Shown piece after piece: positions 44,554 to 52,498 of a stretch of 64,000 bases of DNA. Every line of letters begins with the position of its first letter. The stretch's first letter is position 1. The position numbers were made by a program, and so were the translations under genes. The stretch comes from Vibrio cyclitrophicus (GTDB taxonomy: Bacteria; Pseudomonadota; Gammaproteobacteria; Enterobacterales; Vibrionaceae), in assembly GCA_023206055.1 (NCBI GenBank), contig CP065366.1, positions 682,001 through 746,000 of the forward strand. Direction: 5' to 3'. Under the pieces are notes generated by a model that saw only the letters and a list, made by a program, of their open reading frames with translations, searched no databases and was not told the origin of the DNA.

Positions 44554-45564
44554 CTAGTTAGTCGTGATGGGCTTTTTGCTCTCTTCACTCGATACCGTGT
44601 CGATGGTTGAACTGATATAAGGCACGTTAGTTAGGTTGATCTGCAAGCGAACCACATTATCAATCAGTTGAACCAGAGGGCCCCACTTAACCTTTTTCTC
44701 TTTCTCGAACACGTAGTTGAAGTTTTCCGGTGTCCAATCCATCAAGTACTGAGGATTTAGTGATCGACCAAGGAAGCGTACTTCATAATGCAGGTGTGGC
44801 CCGGTTGAGTTACCTGAGTTACCACAATTCGCAATAACGTCGCCTTTACTGACGAATTGACCGCTGCGTACTTTGAATTTTTGTAGGTGCGCGTAAGAAC
44901 TCATGAAGCCGAATGAGTGACGCATGGTTAGGAAGTTACCAAAACCTTTGTTACTCGGACGAACGGTTTCAATAACACCATCTGCAGGTGCTAGGATCTC
45001 TTCACCTCGCTTACACGTTAAATCGATACCGGTATGGTTATGGCGTTTACCTGAAATAGGGTTAGTGCGACGACCATAAGACGAAGAGATTCGTTGATAA
45101 GTCATTGGGCTGTCGTTTGGAATCAAACGGAACATTGTCGCTCTTACTGCTGAATCGACTGCAGCAGCATCAATGCGATCTTCTAAAGAGACATCGTCTG
45201 TAAGCAGTTCTTCATCTGCAAGGCCAAGCACGGATTCAACATCGAAAACACGCTTACCAAGTAATTGAATCGCGCCTTCTTTCTCAGTCAATGTTTGTGA
45301 CAGCGAGTGGTTTGTTTCTACCTGTTCAGCGTAAAGAAACTCAGTTTGCTCTTTTTCAACAATCAGCGTTTCGATCAACTGCTGTGCATCACCAGCTTGT
45401 GATGCCAGCTCTTGCTGACTTTCAAAGTGCATGTAGGTTGCTCCGCCGATCAAGGCTGGAACAGAGAAAAGAGCAGTGGTGCATAAGAGCACGGCTTTTC
45501 GGCCGAAGTAAAATGTTTGTTCCCCTTGGCTTGAGGGAATCGTAATGGCAATTTTTTTAGACAT
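44554..45564 (-). CDS. M23-family cell-wall endopeptidase, membrane-anchored
   Basis: A 336-residue protein with one N-terminal membrane segment (about 25-45), a coiled-coil-like region (50-110) and a LytM/M23 domain (about 160-280). Zinc ligands are His and Asp in HNHTGIDLTCKRG and the HxH in GPHLHYEVRF; the active-site His of SSYAHLQKF is present. It likely cuts peptidoglycan cross-links in the periplasm or regulates amidases; all zinc-binding residues seem intact, which favours activity. It is followed upstream by a PilZ gene on the same strand. Confidence 0.88.
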   Translation of the reverse strand: MSKKIAITIPSSQGEQTFYFGRKAVLLCTTALFSVPALIGGATYMHFESQQELASQAGDAQQLIETLIVEKEQTEFLYAEQVETNHSLSQTLTEKEGAIQLLGKRVFDVESVLGLADEELLTDDVSLEDRIDAAAVDSAVRATMFRLIPNDSPMTYQRISSSYGRRTNPISGKRHNHTGIDLTCKRGEEILAPADGVIETVRPSNKGFGNFLTMRHSFGFMSSYAHLQKFKVRSGQFVSKGDVIANCGNSGNSTGPHLHYEVRFLGRSLNPQYLMDWTPENFNYVFEKEKKVKWGPLVQLIDNVVRLQINLTNVPYISSTIDTVSSEESKKPITTN

Positions 45565-45614
45565 GGTTCTGTATTAAGTAAATGCTTCTAATAGAAAAAA
45601 GGGTCATGGAGATA

Positions 45615-45983
45615 TTATTCGTCACCTAAATCGGTAAGGTGCTCAATCTCTCTATAAAGCAGTTCATCGTCGCCAACGTTAAGTTCTATAAGACGCTTAA
45701 GGTGGCTGATACTATCAATATCTAAATGCTCTATGCGTAAACGCATTGAGGTATTGATGGTAGAGACTATCGTTGCTTCTAACTGAATGTTGATATCGCT
45801 GTTTGCGAGCGTAAAGCTGACTTGAACAGGAATATCATGGCTGAGTTGCTGAAATCCATCGCACTGAATGAGTAAACCATGAAGAGATAAGTCTTGTACC
45901 GAGCCGGACACATTTACTGGTCCTTGTGATAATTCAGTTGGTACTTGATAAACAACTCGTGAAAATTGACGTCTTTCAATCAT
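45615..45983 (-). CDS. PilZ-domain protein (c-di-GMP binding candidate)
   Basis: A 122-residue single-domain protein. The c-di-GMP motifs are intact: the arginine-rich start IERRQFSR (RxxxR) and DLSLHG (D/N-x-S-x-x-G) near residue 32. It probably binds c-di-GMP and acts on a partner protein. It lies 50 bp upstream of the M23 peptidase gene on the same strand, so the two may be co-transcribed, linking c-di-GMP to wall remodelling (inference). Confidence 0.85.
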   Translation of the reverse strand: MIERRQFSRVVYQVPTELSQGPVNVSGSVQDLSLHGLLIQCDGFQQLSHDIPVQVSFTLANSDINIQLEATIVSTINTSMRLRIEHLDIDSISHLKRLIELNVGDDELLYREIEHLTDLGDE

Positions 45984-46073
45984 AATTTATCTCTCTATAT
46001 CGATGCGTAACGTGTAAGCCAGATATATCAAAGGCCGCTATTATTGCGGCCTTTGTTCAAAATGCAAGCGAAT

Positions 46074-47741
46074 TTACTTAGCGATACGCTTGTACTTGAT
46101 ACGGTGCGGTTCTGCTGCCTGTGCGCCCAGAGTTTTCTTCAGCCACTCAGTGTACTCAGTATAGTTACCTTCGTAGAAGTTAACTTGACCTTCATCACGG
46201 TAGTCTAAGATATGGGTCGCAATACGGTCAAGGAACCAACGGTCATGCGAGATAACCATCGCACAGCCAGGGAACTCAAGCAGTGCTTCTTCAAGTGCAC
46301 GTAGAGTTTCAACGTCAAGGTCATTGGTCGGTTCATCGAGTAACAATACGTTACCGCCCGCTTTTAGCAGTTTAGCTAGGTGAACACGGTTGCGTTCACC
46401 ACCAGAAAGCTGACCGATGATTTTCTGTTGGTCGTTGCCTTTGAAGTTGAAGCGAGAGCAGTATGCACGAGCAGGGATTTCGAAGTTGTTGATCTTAATG
46501 ATATCAGCGCCTTCAGAGATCTCTTGGAATACTGTTTTGGTGTCATCCATGCTGTCACGGAACTGATCAACAGAAGCAAGCTTAACGGTTTCGCCAAGTT
46601 CAACTGTGCCAGAGTCTGGCTGTTCTGCGCCGCTTAGCATCTTGAATAGTGTTGATTTACCTGCACCATTGGCACCAACGATACCAACGATAGCGCCTTT
46701 AGGCATGCTGAACGATAGGTCGTCGATAAGAACACGATCACCAAATGACTTAGTTAGGTTCTTAACTTCAAGTACCTTGTCACCTAAACGTTCACCTGGT
46801 GGGATGAATAGTTCGTTGGTTTCGTTACGCTTCTGGTATTGGCCAGTCGTCATTTCTTCAAAACGAGCCATACGAGCTTTAGATTTAGCCTGACGTCCTT
46901 TAGGGTTTTGACGAACCCATTCAAGTTCTTTCTCGATTGTCTTTTGACGTGCGCTTTCGCCTGCTTTTTCTTGCTTAAGACGCTCGTCTTTTTGCTCTAG
47001 CCAAGACGTGTAGTTACCTTCCCATGGGATACCTTCACCACGGTCAAGTTCTAGAATCCAGCCAGCAGCGTTGTCTAGGAAGTAACGGTCGTGGGTAATT
47101 GCCACAACTGTACCGCTGTAATCAACAAGGAAGTGCTCAAGCCAAGCCACTGATTCTGCATCCAAGTGGTTGGTTGGTTCATCAAGAAGCAGCATGTCTG
47201 GCTTCTCTAGAAGTAGACGACAGATCGCAACACGACGACGTTCACCACCTGATAGGAATTCGATTTTCGCATCCCACTCAGGAAGACGAAGTGCATCAGC
47301 AGCACGCTCTAGAGCTGTCTCTAGGTTGTGGCCGTCTTTCGCTTGGATAAGTGCTTCAAGCTCGCCTTGCTCTTTAGCAAGAGCATCGAAATCTGCATCT
47401 GGTTCAGCGTAAGCTGCGTAAACCGCATCGATACGCTTCAGTGCATCTGCAACATCAGAAACCGCTTCTTCTACGATTTCACGAACCGTTTTTGATTCGT
47501 CTAGTACAGGTTCTTGCGGTAGGTAACCGACTTTAAGGCCTTGCTGTGCACGAGCTTCACCATCAATATCAGTATCAATACCAGCCATGATACGTAGTAG
47601 GGTAGATTTACCTGAACCATTTAGACCCAAAACACCGATTTTAGCGCCAGGAAAAAAGCTAAGAGAAATGTCTTTAAGAATTTGACGCTTAGGTGGAACA
47701 GTTTTGCTCACCCGAGACATGGTATATACGTATTCAGCCAT
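46074..47741 (-). CDS. ettA: Energy-dependent translational throttle EttA (ABC-F)
   Basis: Ribosome-binding ABC-F ATPase that gates the first peptide bond according to energy state. The 555 residues have two ABC domains: Walker A GLNGSGKSTLLRIMAG (near 39) with LSGGERRRVAICRLLLEKPDMLLLDEPTNHLD, and GANGAGKSTLFKMLSG (near 358) with LSGGERNRVHLAKLL. The arm and linker region (about 95-140 and 240-320) is present. It is divergent from slt, the same order as in E. coli (yjjK-slt-trpR). Confidence 0.95.
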   Translation of the reverse strand: MAEYVYTMSRVSKTVPPKRQILKDISLSFFPGAKIGVLGLNGSGKSTLLRIMAGIDTDIDGEARAQQGLKVGYLPQEPVLDESKTVREIVEEAVSDVADALKRIDAVYAAYAEPDADFDALAKEQGELEALIQAKDGHNLETALERAADALRLPEWDAKIEFLSGGERRRVAICRLLLEKPDMLLLDEPTNHLDAESVAWLEHFLVDYSGTVVAITHDRYFLDNAAGWILELDRGEGIPWEGNYTSWLEQKDERLKQEKAGESARQKTIEKELEWVRQNPKGRQAKSKARMARFEEMTTGQYQKRNETNELFIPPGERLGDKVLEVKNLTKSFGDRVLIDDLSFSMPKGAIVGIVGANGAGKSTLFKMLSGAEQPDSGTVELGETVKLASVDQFRDSMDDTKTVFQEISEGADIIKINNFEIPARAYCSRFNFKGNDQQKIIGQLSGGERNRVHLAKLLKAGGNVLLLDEPTNDLDVETLRALEEALLEFPGCAMVISHDRWFLDRIATHILDYRDEGQVNFYEGNYTEYTEWLKKTLGAQAAEPHRIKYKRIAK

Positions 47742-48004
47742 TGCCGATCGATCCTAATTATTGTTCAAAATTGTCTGCTATTTTATACCAATATCCCTAA
47801 AGATGTTACTCCTAGGTCAGAAAAGCCATTCTTGAACCAATCCTTACCTATTATTGTCACATTGGTCATTAAAACTATATTTAATGAGCTTCTGAGGCGA
47901 AGTGTTAAATATTAATAATATTTACACTCAAACTCTTTACATTTGATGTGATGTCGGGCGTAAATAGACTTCACGTATTCATACACGCACTAAGGAAAGA
48001 GCGA

Positions 48005-49954
48005 ATGTTTTTCCGCATTGGTAATACGAAAATTGCTGTGGCTGCATCAGCAATTTTGTCTTCATTTTCACTGGCTCCGATGGCTATGGCTAGCAACGCC
48101 TCCGAGCTTGAAATGCAGCGTGATGTTTATGATAAAGCGCAAGAGGTTTTAGACAACCGAGATCTAAAAGCTTACTCGGCGCTACGTAATAAAATTCAAA
48201 CATACCCTTTAACTCCATACACAGATTATCGCGCCTTTCTAATTGGTTTAGGTGATCGCACTCCTGCTGAGGTCGATGCTTTTATTGAAAAGAACAAGGC
48301 ACTGCCATTTTCTAATCGAATGCGCGCGCCTTATTTGGATTCATTAGCTTCTCAAAAGCAGTGGCAAACGATCCTTGAATTTCAAACCAAAGAGCCAGTT
48401 GGTGAAAAATACCAATGTATCTATTATCGAGCACATTACGAGCAAGGTAATCAAGAACTCGCGTTTAAAGGGGCGAAACAGCTTTGGTTGAGTGGCAGTG
48501 GTGTTGATGATGCCTGTGACCCTCTGTTTAAAAGCTGGGATCAAGCTGGTTTAAGAACGGATGAACTCATCCTAGATAGAATGTTATTGGCGTTTGAAGG
48601 CCGTAACGGCAAGCTGATGAGTTATCTGATCAAGCAATTGGATCATGATGAATCAATTGCTCAAGCTAAGCAGATGAAGGCGTTGTACAACAAGCCTGAA
48701 AACGTACTCGCGTTTGCTAAGAAACACCCTGCGAATGAATTCTATCAAGCTCAAACCGAGTTTGGTTTCGAGAAGTTGGCAAGGAAGTCATCAAGCAGTG
48801 CACAAGAGGTGTTTGATGATGTCATCAAAGCTCAGAAATTTTCGAAAGAGAAATCTCAAGAACTTGCTGATTATTTGACGTTCCGTTTGATTAACACCGA
48901 TTCTGAAGAGTTGATGGCGTGGCGAGACAAAATGCTCGCGAGTTCATCAAAGCAAGTTCTGCTGGAACGACGCGCTCGTTTAGCGATTCAACATGCCGAT
49001 TGGACGGGGCTGAAAGAGTGGATAGCGCGCTTGGATGACAAACATCAGGCTTCACTCCGTTGGCAATATTGGCAGGGCAGAGCTGAAATCGCGACGGGCG
49101 ATACTGACAAAGGCAATAAGCGACTATCAGATATCTTGGGTCAGCGTAATTTCTACAGTGTGGCTGCAGCTAAACAGTTAGATGAGCCGGTTCAATACCC
49201 AACGTCGACACTTAAATACAATGCTGAAATAGTGAAGCCATTCGATACCTCTTTGGTGCGTATTAGCGAGTTGATTGACCGAGATAAAATTGCGGCAGCA
49301 AAGAGTGAATGGCGTTGGTTGTTAACCAATGCTGATAAAAATCAGAAATCAATGCTTGCCGCTCATGCTGCGACACAACGATGGAATCACTTTACCGTAA
49401 CAGCGAGCATCTCGGCGAAGATGTGGGATAACATAGCCTTACGCTTCCCTGTTGCTCATAAATGGTGGTTCAACTTCTATGCCGAGAAGCACGATATCGA
49501 TCCTATCACCTTGATATCTTTAGCAAGACAAGAGAGTGCGATGGATTCAGAGGCTCGCTCTCCAGTTGGCGCTCGTGGCATAATGCAAATTATGCCAAAG
49601 ACGGCGCAATACACGGCGAACAAACATAAGATTAAGTATCAGGGTAGCGATGATCTTTATGATGTCGGCAAGAACATTGAGATTGGTAGCCACTATTTAG
49701 ATGGTTTGCTTGCTCAATATGACAACAACCGTATTTTTGCTTTTGCCGCTTATAACGCAGGGCCTAGCAGAGTAAAACAGTGGCGTTCACGCAGTGATGA
49801 AAAGCTCGATGCCTTTGCATTTATCGAAATGATCCCATTCAAAGAGACTCGCGGTTACGTTCAGAATATCTTGATGTTTGAGACCTACTATCGAGATATC
49901 TTGGGTGAGAAAGGGACGTTTTTAGCGCCCTATGAGGCAAAAGCGAAATACTAA
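48005..49954 (+). CDS. slt: Soluble lytic murein transglycosylase Slt
   Basis: Periplasmic enzyme that cuts glycan strands to 1,6-anhydroMurNAc ends, substrates of NagZ/AnmK recycling. The 649 residues hold a signal peptide (ending near MAMAS), a long superhelical alpha U-domain, and a C-terminal SLT domain with the catalytic Glu in ARQESAMDSEARSPVGARGIMQIMPKTA and AFAAYNAGPSRVKQW. The start ATG 48005 (MFFRIGNTK) follows AAGGA; the upstream extension to 47948 lacks support. Confidence 0.94.
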   Translation: MFFRIGNTKIAVAASAILSSFSLAPMAMASNASELEMQRDVYDKAQEVLDNRDLKAYSALRNKIQTYPLTPYTDYRAFLIGLGDRTPAEVDAFIEKNKALPFSNRMRAPYLDSLASQKQWQTILEFQTKEPVGEKYQCIYYRAHYEQGNQELAFKGAKQLWLSGSGVDDACDPLFKSWDQAGLRTDELILDRMLLAFEGRNGKLMSYLIKQLDHDESIAQAKQMKALYNKPENVLAFAKKHPANEFYQAQTEFGFEKLARKSSSSAQEVFDDVIKAQKFSKEKSQELADYLTFRLINTDSEELMAWRDKMLASSSKQVLLERRARLAIQHADWTGLKEWIARLDDKHQASLRWQYWQGRAEIATGDTDKGNKRLSDILGQRNFYSVAAAKQLDEPVQYPTSTLKYNAEIVKPFDTSLVRISELIDRDKIAAAKSEWRWLLTNADKNQKSMLAAHAATQRWNHFTVTASISAKMWDNIALRFPVAHKWWFNFYAEKHDIDPITLISLARQESAMDSEARSPVGARGIMQIMPKTAQYTANKHKIKYQGSDDLYDVGKNIEIGSHYLDGLLAQYDNNRIFAFAAYNAGPSRVKQWRSRSDEKLDAFAFIEMIPFKETRGYVQNILMFETYYRDILGEKGTFLAPYEAKAKY

Positions 49955-49988
49955 GCCTTCGGCATTTGATCCGAAACTAAGTGAGAAT

Positions 49989-50029
49989 AAAGGCTGTGAG
50001 TGCGAACCATTTCCACTTACGGCCTTTTT
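49989..50029 (+). terminator. slt terminator
   Basis: A 13-bp stem with two G-U pairs (AAGGCTGTGAGTG with CACTTACGGCCTT) followed by T5, 35 bp after slt. Confidence 0.75.
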
Positions 50030-50126
50030 AAATTGGATCGCATCAAGTGTTTCGGTATAAAGTGTTAAACGCTTTCAATCGTTAAGCGACTCTTTAAAGT
50101 CAGAATTTAAAAGTAAGTGTAGAGAT

Positions 50127-50420
50127 ATGGCATCACAACCTGAATATGATAATTGGCAACAACTGATGGACTTGGTAAAGACGGCTGTCGAAAAAGATCA
50201 GCACGAGCTGTTGTTGACCATGATGATGACACCAGACGAGCGAGATGCTCTGGTTGCTCGAATTAATATCTTCTGTGAGCTAATGAAAGGCGATATGTCT
50301 CAACGACAGGTGAGTCAAATGCTGGGAGTAGGTGTCGCGACGATAACCAGAGGCTCAAATGAGCTAAAGGCCAAATCTGAACAAGAGAAAGCCGTGATCG
50401 CCGACCTATTGCTAAAGTAA
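50127..50420 (+). CDS. trpR: Trp operon repressor TrpR
   Basis: Tryptophan-binding repressor. The 97 residues match E. coli TrpR over the core: MMTPDERDALVARINIFCELMKGDMSQRQVSQMLGVGVATITRGSNELK, including the helix-turn-helix GVGVATITRGSN. It lacks about ten N-terminal residues of the E. coli protein (108), a flexible arm. It lies between slt and yjjX as in E. coli. Its downstream terminator has been split by an IS4-family element. Confidence 0.94.
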   Translation: MASQPEYDNWQQLMDLVKTAVEKDQHELLLTMMMTPDERDALVARINIFCELMKGDMSQRQVSQMLGVGVATITRGSNELKAKSEQEKAVIADLLLK

Positions 50421-50463
50421 TAACGGAATTCAGCTATCCTTGGATAGTGAGAATACGAATTCG

Positions 50464-50484
50464 AAAAAACGCTAACTGAATGTT
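50464..50484 (+). terminator. Left half of the trpR/yjjX terminator, split by the IS
   Basis: AAAAAACGCTAAC plus TGAATGTT. The matching arm GTTAGCGTTTTTT is at 51919-51931, on the other side of the IS. Joined after removing the IS and one target repeat, they give a 13-bp perfect stem with a 5-nt loop, a bidirectional terminator between converging trpR and yjjX. Confidence 0.85.
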
Positions 50485-51910
50485 TAATGCCGTTCGGATA
50501 AGCATTACTGCTTGAACCTAAACGGATATTTGGCTGGAACAAAGAGGACTGAACGTGGAAACGTTCGGTCCTTTCTTTTATCCGGAAGAATGAAGTGACT
50601 CAGACTTTCTCTCATCCTTTTAAGTTTGACTGGTAGGGTTCCGTCTGGGCTTAAAGCTAGCCAACGTAATTGCGCATCAATAAGGTTAATTGCGGCGGTA
50701 AAACTTACCCTAGTTGCTCGAACCCCGGCTTCTGAAGCTATCTTAACCATCTCTAATCGCACTAAGTTATAGGCAAGTAATACGCCCCAAAGCTCTTGCT
50801 TCACTCCGGCAGAAAAACGACTTCGTAAAGTGACGTGACTTTGCAGTTGAGTCTGTTTAATTTCACCATAACCTTCTTCTATCTCCCAGCGTTGCCAATA
50901 AATACGCAGCAGGCTTTCTAGCGAGTATCTACTAGGGTCTGTAAGTGAAGTAATAAAACCTTTTATCTCACCTTTTGGCTCTTGATATAGGACTAATCTG
51001 GCTTCCCAACGTGCGGGTAAATTCGGATTCTGCCGTTGAGCTTGAGGAGAGATAGGCATTGAGATGAGCATGTCGTTCTCAGCATATTTCTCCAACACTT
51101 CATAGCGTAGCTTACGTTTTGCAGGCATTAACCAGTGAGCATTTTCCGCACTCTCTTGCCACGACAACAAAAGGTCTGCCGAGAAATAACAACGATCAAA
51201 TAAGGTCAATGAGTGTGCGGGGATATCATTGAATAGGCGCTTGGCTAGGGTCGTTTCACCGACATGACAACCATCAAAAGCTGCCCCCATAATCATTCGT
51301 GTTTCTGTTGACATCAAAGCGACTAAACGAAGTTGAGGGTAAGGTTTCAATTTTTTAGAGATGAACCCAAATTCTTCAGCGTTCTCTGTGGAATCTTGAC
51401 ACCTAAATGTTGTCCCATCGACAGCAAGAACATTAAGCCCTAAGTCTTTGTCTTGTTGAAGGATATCTTCGCGCCAAGCCTTTACCGTTGTGTGAAACAG
51501 AGCCGCTAACGGACTCTCATCTAGACGTCGGCGTGAATCAGTTAGGACACTGGGTGCAACACGAGACCAACTATCTTCAGGTTTAGGCTGAAGTGCGATG
51601 TCTAATGAACTGCATACCTCTTTGATAGACATGTTGCGTTGCAGTCCCATCCAAATAACTAACCAGACAGCTTGCTGAGCGGGAAGTCGGCGTCGTCTTA
51701 TGCTCGCTTTATTGGTTTCAAGAAGAGCTTGTTCTATCCACTCAATCTGAATGGCGTCGACGACAGATTCATAATTGTCGGCATCTTCAATGGTCTCGTG
51801 TGCCATTGCTAATTCTTGTTCAAGCATAAAAAAAATCCCCATCAACGTTGTTGATGGGGATTATCTGCTAACTGCAAGATCGTTCAAGTCTTCTTAAACG
51901 ATCGGCATTA
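50485..51910 (-). mobile_element. IS4-family insertion sequence, copy 2
   Basis: A complete 1426-bp element, same ends as copy 1 (TAATGCCG... CGGCATTA). It is flanked by an 11-bp direct repeat AACTGAATGTT (50474-50484 and 51911-51921). By eye there are 23 base differences from copy 1 in the left 600 bp, none over about 760 bp, then four and a 2-bp indel near the right end. Confidence 0.94.
50505..51827 (-). CDS. IS4-family DDE transposase (copy 2)
   Basis: 440 residues, identical to the copy 1 transposase except Arg for Lys in TDPSRYS; all DDE and YREK residues are intact. The frame is open six codons further upstream (to 51845) only because of a longer A-run, so ATG 51827 is the start. The same ribosome-binding-site-hiding hairpin precedes it; here the stem is stronger (CCCCATCAAC with GTTGATGGGG, perfect). 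Confidence 0.93.
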   Translation of the reverse strand: MLEQELAMAHETIEDADNYESVVDAIQIEWIEQALLETNKASIRRRRLPAQQAVWLVIWMGLQRNMSIKEVCSSLDIALQPKPEDSWSRVAPSVLTDSRRRLDESPLAALFHTTVKAWREDILQQDKDLGLNVLAVDGTTFRCQDSTENAEEFGFISKKLKPYPQLRLVALMSTETRMIMGAAFDGCHVGETTLAKRLFNDIPAHSLTLFDRCYFSADLLLSWQESAENAHWLMPAKRKLRYEVLEKYAENDMLISMPISPQAQRQNPNLPARWEARLVLYQEPKGEIKGFITSLTDPSRYSLESLLRIYWQRWEIEEGYGEIKQTQLQSHVTLRSRFSAGVKQELWGVLLAYNLVRLEMVKIASEAGVRATRVSFTAAINLIDAQLRWLALSPDGTLPVKLKRMRESLSHFILPDKRKDRTFPRSVLFVPAKYPFRFKQ

Positions 51911-51976
51911 AACTGAATGTTAGCGTTTTTTATTTCTGAAGATTGTTCTCTGAACCTTTCTAAGTTTAACGAAGCA

Positions 51977-52498
51977 CTAAATAGGAAAGTGTTCAGGATT
52001 CACAAATGGAATCAGCGCTAAGATTAATGCTTGGTGATAGACCGAACTGCGTGACAGTTGGTTATGCGTCAGTAGGCTAATCGCGCCACCTTTCTGCTTG
52101 ATATTATCGGTACCAAACACTTCGTCCATTACATCCCCTAACTCGTTTGCATGCTCTAACTTTTCAAGCACAGCTGGTGGCAGCATCAGGCTTGCTGAAC
52201 GAGACTCTCCACGTTGACCATTTGCTTCGATCACCATCCAAGCAAAAGTGACGTTTGTTTCTATTCCCGCTTCTAGACCAACATAGAAGTCGGCATCAGG
52301 CTGAGCTTGAGTTGCGTGTTGAACACGATTCACGGCGCCCTGATAGGTTTCATCATTGCTCATCGGTTGATCGGCGACACCACTAGGGACGCTGATGCCT
52401 TTGAAATCAAATTCAGTATCAGGAAAAGCAGATAAGAACGCACTTTTAACGGCGTTAATTTTAGCTGGGTTCAGCGATGCGATGATTACAGATTTCAT
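51977..52498 (-). CDS. yjjX: Inosine/xanthosine triphosphatase YjjX
   Basis: House-cleaning NTPase that hydrolyses ITP and XTP. The 173 residues start MKSVIIASLNPAKINAVKSAF and carry YVGLEAGIE and GAISLLTHNQLSRSSVYHQALILAL, typical of the family. Converges on trpR as in E. coli. Its first 38 bases overlap the 3' end of the upstream GGDEF/EAL gene on the same strand, so the two may be translationally coupled. Confidence 0.92.
   Translation of the reverse strand: MKSVIIASLNPAKINAVKSAFLSAFPDTEFDFKGISVPSGVADQPMSNDETYQGAVNRVQHATQAQPDADFYVGLEAGIETNVTFAWMVIEANGQRGESRSASLMLPPAVLEKLEHANELGDVMDEVFGTDNIKQKGGAISLLTHNQLSRSSVYHQALILALIPFVNPEHFPI

Noticed and set aside
47682..47915. 77-residue ORF between ettA and slt
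   Set aside because: It starts antisense within ettA and covers the divergent promoter region; no independent support.
34859..51910. Composite transposon formed by the two IS4-family copies
   Set aside because: The 14 kb between them is conserved core genome in usual order, and each copy has its own distinct target duplication, so they inserted independently.
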